The position numbers were made by a program, and so were the translations under genes. The notes below the pieces were generated by a model that was given only the letters and a program-made list of their open reading frames with translations, made no database searches and was not told the origin of the DNA. From positions 5,155 through 69,154 of the forward strand of contig SZPH01000003.1 in assembly GCA_030263615.1 (NCBI GenBank): 64,000 nt of DNA. Reading direction: 5' to 3'. How positions within the stretch are numbered: the first letter of the stretch is position 1; every line of letters begins with the position of its first letter. Below are positions 50,131 to 60,301 of the stretch, piece after piece. Origin of the DNA: Villigracilis sp900696595. Lineage in GTDB: Bacteria; Chloroflexota; Anaerolineae; Anaerolineales; Villigracilaceae.

Positions 50131-50264
50131 CCCGCAACCCGCAACCTGCAACCCGTAACCTGCAACCTGTAACCTGTAACCTGCAACCCGCAACCCGCAA
50201 CCTGTAACCCGCAACCTGTAACCTGTAACCTGCAACCTGTAACCTGCAACCTGCAACCCGCAAC
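50125..50264. repeat. 20 perfect-period heptamers (CYGYAAC)
   Basis: 140 bp consist of exactly 20 consecutive units fitting C-[CT]-G-[CT]-AAC, with no base outside the period. The array begins inside the stop region of the HMA gene and ends 10 bp before the -10 box of the next gene. Confidence 0.98.
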
Positions 50265-50273
50265 CCTTTCCGT

Positions 50274-50279
50274 TATACT
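50274..50279 (+). promoter_or_regulatory. -10 box for a leaderless DUF2203 gene
   Basis: TATACT ends 7 nt before ATG 50287, leaving no room for a Shine-Dalgarno sequence. The -35 region lies inside the heptamer array. Confidence 0.55.
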
Positions 50280-50286
50280 CTCCCCC

Positions 50287-50670
50287 ATGCCCAAATATTA
50301 CACCCCCGACGAAGCCAACAACATGCTGGAGATCGTCCGCCCGCTGGTTCGTGAGTTGATGGACATTGCCGAACGCATCCGCTCCCGCCAGCCGGAACTG
50401 TGGGCCGTGGCGGAAAAATCCGCAGGCAATGGCGGCAACCCGGAATTGAGCAAACTCCTCCCCGATTTCGACCGCCTGGACGCGCTGATCCACCGCTTTC
50501 AAGAGATGAGCGTCGAGATCAAGGACTTGCAAACGGGGTTGATAGACTTCCCCGCGCTCAAGGATGGCAGAGTCATCTATCTGTGTTGGAAATACAACGA
50601 GGGGAGAATCCGGTTCTGGCACGAGGTCGAAGCGGGGTTTGCGGGCCGTCAACCTATTGATTGGGAATAG
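50287..50670 (+). CDS. DUF2203 family protein
   Basis: The 127-residue protein begins with the typical YYTPDEANNMLEIVRPLVREL and ends with the family's VIYLCWKYNEGRIRFWHEVEAGFAGRQPI. The function of DUF2203 is unknown. It is helical at the N-terminus with a long amphipathic region, likely cytoplasmic. Probably leaderless. The rarD gene follows after 49 bp. Confidence 0.9.
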   Translation: MPKYYTPDEANNMLEIVRPLVRELMDIAERIRSRQPELWAVAEKSAGNGGNPELSKLLPDFDRLDALIHRFQEMSVEIKDLQTGLIDFPALKDGRVIYLCWKYNEGRIRFWHEVEAGFAGRQPIDWE

Positions 50671-50719
50671 AATCCCCGGCGCCGGGCATTGCCCCGGGCG
50701 TCGCATATCCTGGAGAATA

Positions 50720-51616
50720 ATGAACAAAGGCATCTGGTACGGAATCGCGGCATACGCGATGTGGGGCTTTTTCCCGATCTATTGGAAGTTACTTCACGAA
50801 ATCCCCGCAATTCAATTGCTCGGTCATCGCATCGTCTGGTCGTTTCTTCTGCTGGCGGCGTTCATCCTGCTCACAAAACAGGCAGGCGATTTTCGATCCG
50901 TCGCCTTTAACCGCAGGACGTTGGGGATCTATACGATTGCGGGCGTGTTGCTTTCCGCCAACTGGCTGATCTACGTCTGGAGCGTCAACGCCGGCTTCAT
51001 CGTCGAGACCAGCCTCGGCTACTTCATCAACCCCCTGCTCAGCGTCTTGTTCGGCGTGATCTTTTTGCGCGAACGCCTGCGCCCCGCGCAATGGGTTCCC
51101 GTCATCATCGCCGCGATCGGCGTGACGTACCTCACTGTCGCCTATGGCCGCCCGCCGTGGATCGCGCTCTCCCTTGCCGTCACTTTCGGCTTGTACGGAT
51201 TGGTCAAAAAACTTTCGCCGCTCGGTTCGGTCTATGGGTTGACCCTCGAAACCGGCATCGTCTTTCCGATTGCCTTGCTTTACCTCATCGTCGTTCAAGC
51301 GGGCGGCGCGGGCGAATTCCTGCGCGACAGTTTTACGATAGACCTGCTGCTCATCGGCGCGGGCGTGGTCACCACAATCCCCCTGCTGATGTTCGCCTCC
51401 GCCGCCAAACAAATTCCGCTCAACATGATCGGCGTCCTGCAATATTTCGCGCCCACGATTCAATTCCTGATCGGCGTTTTCATTTACAAAGAACCCTTCG
51501 ACCACACGCGCCTGATCGGCTTCGGCATCGTCTGGCTGGCGCTGATCATCTTCTGGGTCGAAAACTTCATCGCGCATCGCAACCCGGTCGAACCCATCCC
51601 CGAACTGGGGAAGTGA
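50720..51616 (+). CDS. rarD: EamA/RarD-type transporter
   Basis: 298 residues with about ten predicted helices and RarD hallmarks: MNKGIWYGIAAYAMWGFFPIYWKLL, HRIVWS, NWLIYVWSVNAGFIVETSLGYFINPL and QYFAPTIQFLIGVFIYKEPF. RarD belongs to the drug/metabolite transporter superfamily; its substrate is not established. ATG 50720 follows TGGAGA. It lies 2 bp before the epimerase gene, suggesting co-transcription. Confidence 0.92.
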   Translation: MNKGIWYGIAAYAMWGFFPIYWKLLHEIPAIQLLGHRIVWSFLLLAAFILLTKQAGDFRSVAFNRRTLGIYTIAGVLLSANWLIYVWSVNAGFIVETSLGYFINPLLSVLFGVIFLRERLRPAQWVPVIIAAIGVTYLTVAYGRPPWIALSLAVTFGLYGLVKKLSPLGSVYGLTLETGIVFPIALLYLIVVQAGGAGEFLRDSFTIDLLLIGAGVVTTIPLLMFASAAKQIPLNMIGVLQYFAPTIQFLIGVFIYKEPFDHTRLIGFGIVWLALIIFWVENFIAHRNPVEPIPELGK

Positions 51617-51618
51617 GC

Positions 51619-52620
51619 ATGAAGATCCTTTTCATCGGCGGCACGGGGCTGATCAGTTCGGCTTGCTCCAAACTTGCCGTCCAACGCGGTCACGACGTTT
51701 TTCTTTTGAATCGCTCCGCCTCGCGGCTTTATCCTGCGCCGGAAGGTTCAACGACTCTACAAGCCGATATCCACGCCGATTCAGCGCGTCTTTCCGCCCT
51801 GTTGGCGGGTCAGCGCTTCGACGCTGTGGCGGACTTCCTGTCCTTTACCCCCGCAGACATTCAACGCAACCTCTCCCTTTTCCGCGACAAAACCGGCCAT
51901 TTCGTGTTTATCTCTTCGGCGAGCGCCTATCAAAAGCCAGTCAGGAATTACCTCATCACCGAAGAGACGCCGCTGGAGAACCCCTTCTGGCAATATTCGC
52001 GCGACAAGATCGCCTGCGAGAATCTGTTGATGGAAGAGTATCGCAAAAACGGATTTCCGGCGACAATCGCGCGCCCGTCGTTGACCTACGGGCCGACTCA
52101 AATTCCGCTGATCTACGGCAGTTGGGCTCACCCCTGGACGCTGGTCGCGCGCATGAAGCGGGGCAAACCGGTTATCGTCCCCGGCGACGGAACCTCGCTC
52201 TGGGTGTTAACATGGAATGAAGACTTTGCCAAAGGCTTGCTCGGCTTGCTCGGAAACAGAGACGCCGTCGGCGAAGCCTTTCACATCACGTCCGACGAAG
52301 TCCTGACCTGGAATCAAATCTTCCTCGAAGCGTATCAAGCCCTGGGCGCAGCGCCGAGGCTGGTTCACATCCCCTCGGATTTTATTGTGAAGCATGATCC
52401 CGCTTCTCTGGGAACGCTCATCGGCGACAAATCCAACAGCGCGGTATTCGATAACGGCAAGATCAAACGTTTCGCGCCGGAATTCAACTGCGAAGTGAAA
52501 TGGAGCGAAGGACTGCGCCGCGCGCTGGCTTGGCATGAAGCGCATCCCGAATTCCAGACTATTGACCATGAAGCGGACGCCAAATGGGACAGAATCCTTG
52601 AAATTTACCAGCGCGAATAA
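51619..52620 (+). CDS. NAD-dependent epimerase/dehydratase-like SDR protein
   Basis: 333 residues with a Rossmann start MKILFIGGTGLISSACSKLA, a YLITEETPLENP segment, a putative catalytic Y-x3-K (QYSRDK) and ARPSLTYGP. It resembles extended SDR proteins of the CSP41/isoflavone-reductase-like type, so a sugar-nucleotide substrate is possible but unproven. It begins 2 bp after rarD stop. Confidence 0.85.
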   Translation: MKILFIGGTGLISSACSKLAVQRGHDVFLLNRSASRLYPAPEGSTTLQADIHADSARLSALLAGQRFDAVADFLSFTPADIQRNLSLFRDKTGHFVFISSASAYQKPVRNYLITEETPLENPFWQYSRDKIACENLLMEEYRKNGFPATIARPSLTYGPTQIPLIYGSWAHPWTLVARMKRGKPVIVPGDGTSLWVLTWNEDFAKGLLGLLGNRDAVGEAFHITSDEVLTWNQIFLEAYQALGAAPRLVHIPSDFIVKHDPASLGTLIGDKSNSAVFDNGKIKRFAPEFNCEVKWSEGLRRALAWHEAHPEFQTIDHEADAKWDRILEIYQRE

Positions 52621-52700
52621 ACGGAGTCTAAGTCTCACCCTGCGCTTATCGAAGGGTTCCTGACTTTGAAACTTCATAAACGTATCCAACGGAGGCTGAC

Positions 52701-53900
<1,200 letters not shown>

Positions 53901-54101
53901 GGGACGCATCGGTTATGCCCGGATCCCGGCGGTGAGCGTCGCGCCGAAGCGGACGCTTTCAGATTGTAATACGCCGCCCCGAAGGTTTCCTCAACGACTT
54001 TACCGACTTCATGCGCGGCGTGGACAAGGACAACTAGCCCAGGACGACGAAGGACTTCCAGAATCTTCTGGGCAATTCCACCCGCATTTATCGCTGCCAA
54101 A

Positions 54102-54136
54102 CCTCCGAGGTCCGCGTGACCCTGGAGGTTTTTTCT
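54102..54136 (+). terminator. Terminator downstream of pfp
   Basis: AACCTCC (54102-54108) pairs with GGAGGTT (54126-54132), with additional inner GC pairs, followed by six T residues. It lies 200 bp after pfp, so it may end pfp or an unannotated short transcript. Confidence 0.75.
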
Positions 54137-54340
54137 TAACTCGCCATTCTCCACCGTACATGGATAGGCTCACGCCGCCGTCCTGTGCGAAGCCTCCTGT
54201 GGGGGCGGCGATTTTCAAGGGAATCTTGCTCTGAGGACGGTGCAAGAGGCAATTTGCAGTTGCGCTCCTATTTGTGCGGTAAAGAAACTCACCCGAAATT
54301 AATTTTCTCAACCCGCGCCTCATTTTTATTAATTTTACTA

Positions 54341-54369
54341 TTGACATTTTCAATTTTTAATTGTAATAT
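54341..54369 (+). promoter_or_regulatory. Promoter of the ABC-2 exporter operon
   Basis: TTGACA (54341-54346) and TAATAT (54364-54369) with a 17-bp spacer lie in a very AT-rich stretch that contrasts with the surrounding GC-rich DNA, about 70 bp before the ATPase start. Confidence 0.8.
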
Positions 54370-54439
54370 ATCAATAAATAGTCGAAAATTTCATAATTAT
54401 ATTGATTTAAAATTCGTTTTCTTGAATAGGAGAATGAAA

Positions 54440-55498
54440 ATGCCCGAACTCGCAATTGAAGCCTGTCAATTGGTCAAAAAATTCCCCGCCCGCCCAGGGA
54501 CTGGGGATAAGCCTGTCGAAGGCGAGCACGCCTCAAAGTCTGAGAAGAAGCGTTGGCAGTTTTGGAAGAAAGAGCCGAAAGCCATGTTCACCGCCGTGAA
54601 CGGGGTTGACCTCCAGATCGAGCAGGGTGAAATTTTTGGCTTGCTCGGACCGAATGGCGCGGGCAAATCCACCACCATCCGCATGTTGTGTACCCTGCTG
54701 GAGCCGACCAGCGGCACGGCGCGCGTCAATGGCTTTGATGTAACGAAGCAGGCAAATGAGGTGCGCCGCAATCTTGGCACAGTCCTGGCGGGCGAACGCA
54801 GTATCTATTGGAAGTTGACCGGGCGCGAGAACCTGGAATATTTCGCGGCGCTGTATCACATTCCGCAAGCCGTCGCAAAGAAGCGGGTCGAGGAACTGAT
54901 CGAACGCATGGAACTGCGCGAACGCGCCAATGAACTCGTCGAAAAATATTCCACCGGGATGCGGCAACGCGTGGCCATCGCCAAGGCGCTGTTGGCGCGT
55001 CCGCCGATCCTGTTGCTGGACGAACCCACGCTCGGACTCGACCCCCAGGCGGCCCGCAATCTCAGGGAGTTGATCGCGCAACTGAAGCAGGAGGGGCATA
55101 CCATCCTGTTGACGACTCATTACATGGAAGAGGCGGATTTGCTTTCCGACCGCATTGGCATCATTGATACCGGCAAGGTCATCGCGCTGGATACGCCCGC
55201 CGGGCTTAAACGCCGCATCGAACAAAAGGAAGTCATCAAACTGGAAGTGACCGGCTGGCATGACGACCTGGGCGAAAAACTCAGGAGCATTTCCGGCATC
55301 GAGAATTTGACCTCGCGCCAGCAGGGCGAAGCCGACCTGTGGGAGATTCACATGCAGGCGCAAAACAGCCGCGCCGCCATCCCGCGCATTGTGGAACATA
55401 TCAGCGGCAACGGCACACGGCTGGTCAACATGAACATCGTCAAGCCGTCGCTGGAGGATGTGTTCATTCACCTGACCGGCAAGGCGTTGAGGGATTAG
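54440..55498 (+). CDS. ABC-2 type exporter ATP-binding protein (DrrA/NatA-like)
   Basis: 352 residues with Walker A GPNGAGKST at 70-78, Q-loop in AGERSIYWKLTGRENL, signature YSTGMRQRV, Walker B LLLDEPTLGLDP and H-loop TTHYMEEADLLSDR. It powers a multidrug/antibiotic- or lipid-type exporter formed with the two following permeases. Compared with relatives it has about 30 extra residues (18-48, Lys/Glu-rich) between the first strand and TAVNGV. ATG 54440 has AGGAG at 8 nt; ATG 54434 is too close to it. Confidence 0.92.
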   Translation: MPELAIEACQLVKKFPARPGTGDKPVEGEHASKSEKKRWQFWKKEPKAMFTAVNGVDLQIEQGEIFGLLGPNGAGKSTTIRMLCTLLEPTSGTARVNGFDVTKQANEVRRNLGTVLAGERSIYWKLTGRENLEYFAALYHIPQAVAKKRVEELIERMELRERANELVEKYSTGMRQRVAIAKALLARPPILLLDEPTLGLDPQAARNLRELIAQLKQEGHTILLTTHYMEEADLLSDRIGIIDTGKVIALDTPAGLKRRIEQKEVIKLEVTGWHDDLGEKLRSISGIENLTSRQQGEADLWEIHMQAQNSRAAIPRIVEHISGNGTRLVNMNIVKPSLEDVFIHLTGKALRD

Positions 55499-55539
55499 GC
55501 AATGAAACCGCGCACCGTCCCGTCGGGATGTTCTTCATA

Positions 55540-55600
55540 GCGCGGTTGCACCGCAAACTTTAGTTTGCGCTTTGCGTGGGATCAAACTGAAGTTTGTCGT
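55540..55600. repeat. Palindromes between ABC-2 operon genes
   Basis: GCAAACT-TT-AGTTTGC (55553-55568) and CAAACT-GA-AGTTTG (55583-55596) are perfect short hairpins in the 170-bp gap between the ATPase and first permease, sharing the CAAACT core. Confidence 0.7.
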
Positions 55601-55667
55601 ACTGCGCTAAATCTTCGCGATTGGCGTAGATTTCACAGTGTAATACTATAAGAAGAGTTGACAGAAA

Positions 55668-56537
55668 ATGGAAACAACTTTCTCCCCACAATCGCTTGGC
55701 AGGCCCGGCTTGCTCTCCGAATTGCGCGCGCTGTTCGCTGTGGTTCGCCGCGAGTGGACGTCGTTCGTTCGTTATCCTTCGTGGATCATATCGCTGTTTA
55801 TCTGGCCTGTTATTTTCCCAATGGGCTACATTCTGACGGCGCGCGCGCTCTCCGGCGTGGACGGCAGCGGGCTGACGACATTTCGGAACACGACCGGCTT
55901 GAACGAATATGTCGGCTACATCGCGGTCGGCACGATGATCTGGATGTGGCAGAACATTGTGCTGTGGGCGGTCGGGTATGCCCTGCGCAACGAGCAGATG
56001 CGCGGCACGCTCGAATCGAACTGGCTTTCGCCGACCTGGCGCTTTTCCTACCTGCTGGGAAGCAGTATTCCGCAAATGGTCTCGATGTTCATGCTGATGC
56101 TGGTCTCGGGATTGGAATATGCGTTCCTGTTCGGGGTGGATTTCAACGGCAGTCTGTGGCTGAGCCTGCTGGTCATCCTTGCGTCCATCCCATCGGTATA
56201 TGGGCTGGGTTTCGCCTTTGCCAGCGTAGTGATCACGCTCAAGGAGGCGAATGCGTTCGTATTCCTGGTGCGCGGAATCGTCATGATCTTTTGCGGCATC
56301 ACCTATCCGCTGGCGATGTTGCCGGGTTGGATGGAATCGGTTGCGCAGTGGCTCCCGCAGACATACATCATCCACGCCATGCGGAGCGCCGCGCTTTCCG
56401 CCGAAGGTTTCAGCGGGATAGCCTTCGACCTGAAGATGATCCTGCTTTTCGGCGTCTTCTGGTTCGCGCTCGGATACGCCCTCTTCAACATGATGGAACG
56501 CCGCGCCCGGCAGACCGGCGCGATCGGACAGTATTAG
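55668..56537 (+). CDS. ABC-2 type permease (first)
   Basis: 289 residues with about six predicted helices, a cytoplasmic N-terminus (ALFAVVRREWTSFVRYPSWIISLFIWP) and a helix-rich C-terminal half including ITYPLAMLPGWMESVAQWLPQTY, typical of ABC-2 permeases. It should form a heterodimer with the next gene product. RBS is weak. It lies 9 bp before the second permease. Confidence 0.9.
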   Translation: METTFSPQSLGRPGLLSELRALFAVVRREWTSFVRYPSWIISLFIWPVIFPMGYILTARALSGVDGSGLTTFRNTTGLNEYVGYIAVGTMIWMWQNIVLWAVGYALRNEQMRGTLESNWLSPTWRFSYLLGSSIPQMVSMFMLMLVSGLEYAFLFGVDFNGSLWLSLLVILASIPSVYGLGFAFASVVITLKEANAFVFLVRGIVMIFCGITYPLAMLPGWMESVAQWLPQTYIIHAMRSAALSAEGFSGIAFDLKMILLFGVFWFALGYALFNMMERRARQTGAIGQY

Positions 56538-56546
56538 GAACCGGAC

Positions 56547-57398
56547 ATGCAGACACAATCCTTATCCCAACCCACCCTGGCTTCTCAATTGCGCGGGCTG
56601 TCAGCCGTCATTCGCAAAGACTGGAAGCAATACTGGCGTTATCCGCTCAATGCGATTTCGACCATGCTCCAGCCCCTGATCTGGATCGCGCCTGTTTATT
56701 TCATGGGGCAGGCGTTCAGCGTCAACGGACAGGCGCGCGGCTTCGCTCAATACAGCGGAACGACGGATTTCATGTCCTTCGTTTTGCTGGGGACCGTGCT
56801 GGAGAACTTCATCAACGCGGTGTTCTGGGGCATGGGCTACGCTCTCAAGAACGACATGGACTCAGGCGTGATGGAATCCAACTGGCTGACGCCCATCCCG
56901 CGTTTGTTGTTCCTCGTCGGTCATTCGGCGACAAACCTGGTCGTCACGGCGATCACCTCATCCGGCATGTTGCTCTTCGGCGGGCTGATCTTCGGGTTCA
57001 ACGCTTCCGGCGATGTGTGGAAAGCCTTCCTGCCCATCCTCCCCATGATGCTTGGGCTGTACGGTTTCGGCTTCGCCTTTGCCGCGCTGGTGATGTTGTT
57101 GCGCGAGGCGAATACGCTGGTGGATTTAAGCAGTTTTCTGGTGCAAATATTCTCCGGCTCGAACTTCCCCGTCAACGCCCTGCCGCGGTTCCTGCTCCCT
57201 GTGGCGCTGGCTTTGCCGCTCACCTATGGGCTGGACGCCGTCCGCGCGTATTTGATCGGCACGAAGACCATTCTGCCCCTGCCATGGGAACTGGCATTGC
57301 TGATTGTATTCATGTTCGTAATGTTGTGGCTCGGGACCGGCGCGTTTAAGTGGCTGGAACGCAGAGTGCGCGTATTGGGCGCGCTTGGACAGCATTAA
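56547..57398 (+). CDS. ABC-2 type permease (second)
   Basis: 283 residues, homologous to the preceding permease: SAVIRKDWKQYWRYPLNAISTMLQPLIW at the N-terminus, six predicted helices and GSNFPVNALPRFLLPVALALPLTYGLDAVR near the C-terminus. With the ATPase at 54440 it forms a complete exporter of unknown substrate. A short hairpin with TTTTTT (about 57488-57511) may end the operon. Confidence 0.9.
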   Translation: MQTQSLSQPTLASQLRGLSAVIRKDWKQYWRYPLNAISTMLQPLIWIAPVYFMGQAFSVNGQARGFAQYSGTTDFMSFVLLGTVLENFINAVFWGMGYALKNDMDSGVMESNWLTPIPRLLFLVGHSATNLVVTAITSSGMLLFGGLIFGFNASGDVWKAFLPILPMMLGLYGFGFAFAALVMLLREANTLVDLSSFLVQIFSGSNFPVNALPRFLLPVALALPLTYGLDAVRAYLIGTKTILPLPWELALLIVFMFVMLWLGTGAFKWLERRVRVLGALGQH

Positions 57399-57558
57399 GT
57401 TCGAGGCAATATCGCCCTGCGCCTGATTCCCGCGACGCAAAATTTCTGGCGGTAGCAGCGGCTCGATGGACAGGATCAGGCCTCCCGATGAAAGAAGCGG
57501 GGATTTTTTAATGGGATAATCCCGATTATAAAAATTCACAAATACCGCCAAAGGATTT

Positions 57559-58809
57559 ATGGAGATTCAAAAACTTCCCCATGTTGTCATTATCGGCGCC
57601 GGGTTTGCCGGGATGGAAGCCGCGCGCGGGCTGGCGAATGCGCCGGTTCGCATCACCTTGATGGACAAAAATAATCATCACCTGTTTCAACCGCTGTTGT
57701 ATCAGGTTGCGATTGCGGGCTTGCTGCCTTCGCAAATTGCCCAGCCGGTGCGCACGATCTTTCGCAGACAAAAGAACCTGACCTTTCAGATGGGCGAAGC
57801 GACGGCGATTAACCTCGCGGAAAAATTCGTCAAGATGAACGGCGCGGCAATCGCCTATGATTATCTTATCCTTGCGGCGGGGGCGCGCACAAACTTTTTC
57901 GGCTTCGACGCGCTCGAGCGACATGGCCTGCAGATCAAAGACCTTGAGACCGCGGTGATCACGCGCAATCATTTGCTTTCCATGTTCGAGCGGGCCAGCC
58001 ACGAAGCCGATGCGCAAACCAGAAAATCCATGCTGACGTTTGTCGTTGTGGGGGGCGGGCCGACCGGCATCGAGACGGCGGGCGCGCTGGCGGAGTTGAT
58101 CACGCACGTCATGCGCAAGGATTATCCGCGCCTCGATCTCAAAGAAGTCAGGGTCATCCTGCTCGAGGCCGGGGCAAGCCTTATCGCCGCCTATCCCGAC
58201 GAACTGCGTCAGTCTGCCCTGCGGCTGTTGAAGGATAAAAAAGTGGATGTGCGCCTGAACGCCAGGATGCAGGATTACAACGGCCGCCAGGTGAAACTCG
58301 CGGACGGTTCGATCATCGAATCTCAAACGCTGATTTGGACGGCGGGCGCGAAAGCGGCTGAGATTGTGGACGCCCTGCCCGCCGAAAAAGCCGGCATGGG
58401 GCGCGTCCGCATCGAACCGACGTTGAGCCTGCCTCTGTTTCCTGAAGCCTTTGCCATCGGCGACGCCGCTTTTCTCCTCCACGAAGACGGCCAACCCCTG
58501 CCGATGCTTTCGACGGTGGCGATTCAGCAGGGTCGGGCGGCCGCAAAGAATATAAAATTAATGATGAAGGGGAAGGAGCCCGAAGCGTTCCGTTACAAGG
58601 ACCCCGGTCTGCTTGCCACCGTGGGACGCAACGCCGCCGTCGCAAGAATTTTCGGCGTATCCTTCAGCGGTTTCGTCGCCTGGGCGATCTGGGTCTTCCT
58701 GCACATCTACCGCATCATTGGGTTTCGCAATCGGATTCTTGTGATGTTCAACTGGGCGTGGGATTATTTATTCTACGACAATCAGTCGCGGTTGATTACG
58801 AGGGAGTGA
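57559..58809 (+). CDS. ndh: Type II NADH dehydrogenase-like FAD oxidoreductase
   Basis: 416 residues with two Rossmann motifs, IIGAGFAGMEAARGL (11-25, FAD) and VVGGGPTGIETAGALAE (about 162-178, NADH). NHHLFQPLLYQVA and FAIGDAA are typical of NDH-2. A hydrophobic C-terminal region (about 370-400) supports membrane binding. It would pass electrons from NADH to quinone without proton pumping. Related sulfide:quinone reductases are less likely because their Cys pattern is absent. Confidence 0.92.
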   Translation: MEIQKLPHVVIIGAGFAGMEAARGLANAPVRITLMDKNNHHLFQPLLYQVAIAGLLPSQIAQPVRTIFRRQKNLTFQMGEATAINLAEKFVKMNGAAIAYDYLILAAGARTNFFGFDALERHGLQIKDLETAVITRNHLLSMFERASHEADAQTRKSMLTFVVVGGGPTGIETAGALAELITHVMRKDYPRLDLKEVRVILLEAGASLIAAYPDELRQSALRLLKDKKVDVRLNARMQDYNGRQVKLADGSIIESQTLIWTAGAKAAEIVDALPAEKAGMGRVRIEPTLSLPLFPEAFAIGDAAFLLHEDGQPLPMLSTVAIQQGRAAAKNIKLMMKGKEPEAFRYKDPGLLATVGRNAAVARIFGVSFSGFVAWAIWVFLHIYRIIGFRNRILVMFNWAWDYLFYDNQSRLITRE

Positions 58810-58874
58810 GGGGAATTTATGGATTACGCATCGCGGATTATGCAATCCGTGACGCGTAATTATGATGACGCCGG
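58810..58874. other. Palindromic gap between convergent ndh and CPBP protease genes
   Basis: ATTACGC and GCGTAAT flank an inner GGATT-ATGC-AATCC hairpin. The structure could end both convergent transcripts. No T-run. Confidence 0.5.
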
Positions 58875-59621
58875 TCAAGCGATTCCAAACTGGCTGGCGG
58901 CCAACATGGCGCAAACTCCCATCGAATTGACGACGAAGTGCAGAACCATGGACGGAAAGATCGAGCCGCTGCGCTGAACCATGTAGGAAAATAACGCGCC
59001 GAGCAAAAAGGTGGGGATGAGGGTGGCGATCTGCCCGTGAAAGAGGGCGAAGATGATGGAACTGAACATCAGCGCGTTAACCCAGCCGTATTTTGCGCGC
59101 AATCCCTGAAAGAGAAAACCGCGAAAGAAAAGTTCCTCGGTGACGGGCGCGACGAAGGCGGTGACGAAGGCAAAGAGCAGGGGCGATTGAATCTCGTCGA
59201 GCAATTCCATGATCGCATCCGCCTGGGTGACGATTTTCAGCGCGACCATGACGAGGTTGTTCAGAATGACGAGGATATATACCGCGACAAGAAGCCCGCA
59301 ACCGAGGGAGAGGGCGTTGCGATCGAAGCGCCGCAGCCCCAGTTCGACCCATGAGGCTTTGCGATAGGCCAGAATCACGGCGACGGGGATCAGCGGAATA
59401 AACTCAAACAGGGACAGGGCAGCCAGCCCCGACATCCGGGTTTGCGGAAGTTGCGCCAGTGCGAGCAGAAACCCCGCCGTCAGCAGGAGGAGCGCGCCCA
59501 GCCCGAGCCAGGAATCGTTTGCGGTCCACGCCACAGGACCGGGCGCGGAGGGAGGCGTTCCCTCCGACGGGGAGGGGGAGGAGGTCGAATTGAAATTGTC
59601 GGGCGGCGGAGGTTGATTCAT
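58875..59621 (-). CDS. CPBP-family intramembrane metalloprotease
   Basis: 248 residues. A Pro/Ser-rich cytoplasmic-like N-terminus (1-35) is followed by about eight helices and the CPBP (Abi/Rce1) motifs: EELFFRG (EE 162-163), FALFHG (His195) and LHFVVNS (His228, Asn232). These are the proposed metal and catalytic residues. Substrates of bacterial family members are mostly unknown. The gene is convergent with ndh and divergent from the small gene at 59696. Confidence 0.9.
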   Translation of the reverse strand: MNQPPPPDNFNSTSSPSPSEGTPPSAPGPVAWTANDSWLGLGALLLLTAGFLLALAQLPQTRMSGLAALSLFEFIPLIPVAVILAYRKASWVELGLRRFDRNALSLGCGLLVAVYILVILNNLVMVALKIVTQADAIMELLDEIQSPLLFAFVTAFVAPVTEELFFRGFLFQGLRAKYGWVNALMFSSIIFALFHGQIATLIPTFLLGALFSYMVQRSGSIFPSMVLHFVVNSMGVCAMLAASQFGIA

Positions 59622-59695
59622 TGTCTGCTTCCAGTTTTGGATGGAATTATAATGGGCGGGAGTTGAAATTTAAATATGCCGGACGAGGTTGCGAG

Positions 59696-59971
59696 ATGAT
59701 TAAACTTTACCGTGAAGAAACGAGCGCGGCGGCGGATGCGATCGAGGCGGAGTTCAGGGAGTTGGTGTTGGGGTACGACCGCGTTGTCCTCGAGGCGGAC
59801 AGGGCGGAGGAGATGTTTTCCGGGCGGACGCTGCCGGTGATCGCCAATAATGAGCGCGTTGTGAGCGGGGCGGAGATCGCTCCCTATCTTCAGGAGTTGG
59901 AAAACCTGACGCGCGACTGGCGGTTGTTCCAGGGCGATTATTGTTATGTGGAAGGGGACGGCGAGTGTTAG
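59696..59971 (+). CDS. Small protein, possibly thioredoxin-fold-like
   Basis: 91 residues, MIKLYREETSAAADAIEAEFRELVLGYDRVV onward, with LPVIANNERVVSGAEIAPYLQELE. The cis-Pro-like LPVI and the later G-x-EI-x2-YL pattern recall glutaredoxin folds, but there is no CxxC. I do not assign a function. ATG 59696 is preceded by GAGGTTGCGAG, and TATAAT at about 59648 may be its -10 box. Confidence 0.7.
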   Translation: MIKLYREETSAAADAIEAEFRELVLGYDRVVLEADRAEEMFSGRTLPVIANNERVVSGAEIAPYLQELENLTRDWRLFQGDYCYVEGDGEC

Positions 59972-60038
59972 ACGACTGCAAGTGGGCGTATAATGGGGGC
60001 GTCGGCGTATTTTATTTATTTTAACCAAGGAGAGTAAA

Positions 60039-60260
60039 ATGGCATACACGTTGAACACCACTGTTGGAGAAATATTGGACGATACCCACGCGTTGGAAGT
60101 GTTGGAGAAACACGCGCCGGGCATTTCCAAGAACCCCATGCTGGGAATGGCGCGGGGCTTTACCCTCAAACAGATCGTTTCCATGCCGCAAGCCAAGGAT
60201 ATGGGCGTCACAGAAGAGATGGTCGAAAAAGTATTGGCTGAGATCAACGCCCGCAAATAG
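60039..60260 (+). CDS. Small conserved protein of unknown function
   Basis: 73 residues: MAYTLNTTVGEILDDTHALEVLEKHAPGISKNPMLGMARGFTLKQIVSMPQ and so on, all-helical. It resembles short domains found alone or attached to other enzymes (DUF1858-like TLGEILDD region), but its function is unknown. Well supported by AAGGAGAG before the ATG, a TATAAT at about 59988 and a terminator following. Confidence 0.8.
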   Translation: MAYTLNTTVGEILDDTHALEVLEKHAPGISKNPMLGMARGFTLKQIVSMPQAKDMGVTEEMVEKVLAEINARK

Positions 60261-60301
60261 TTCGCGGGGTTTTAAATTCCCGTCCGCGCGACAGGCAAAA
60301 A

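Larger units (their letters stand above)
53901..54439. other. Intergenic region with terminator and AT-rich promoter island
   Basis: About 540 bp without a supported gene. It contains the terminator at 54102-54136, then from about 54290 a markedly AT-rich stretch containing the promoter at 54341. A minus-strand frame covering 53837-54154 is open but overlaps pfp and the terminator and has no recognised homology. Confidence 0.6.

Noticed and set aside
50125..50264. CRISPR-like array
   Set aside because: The repeats are 7 bp with no spacers and no cas genes nearby, so it is a simple tandem array.
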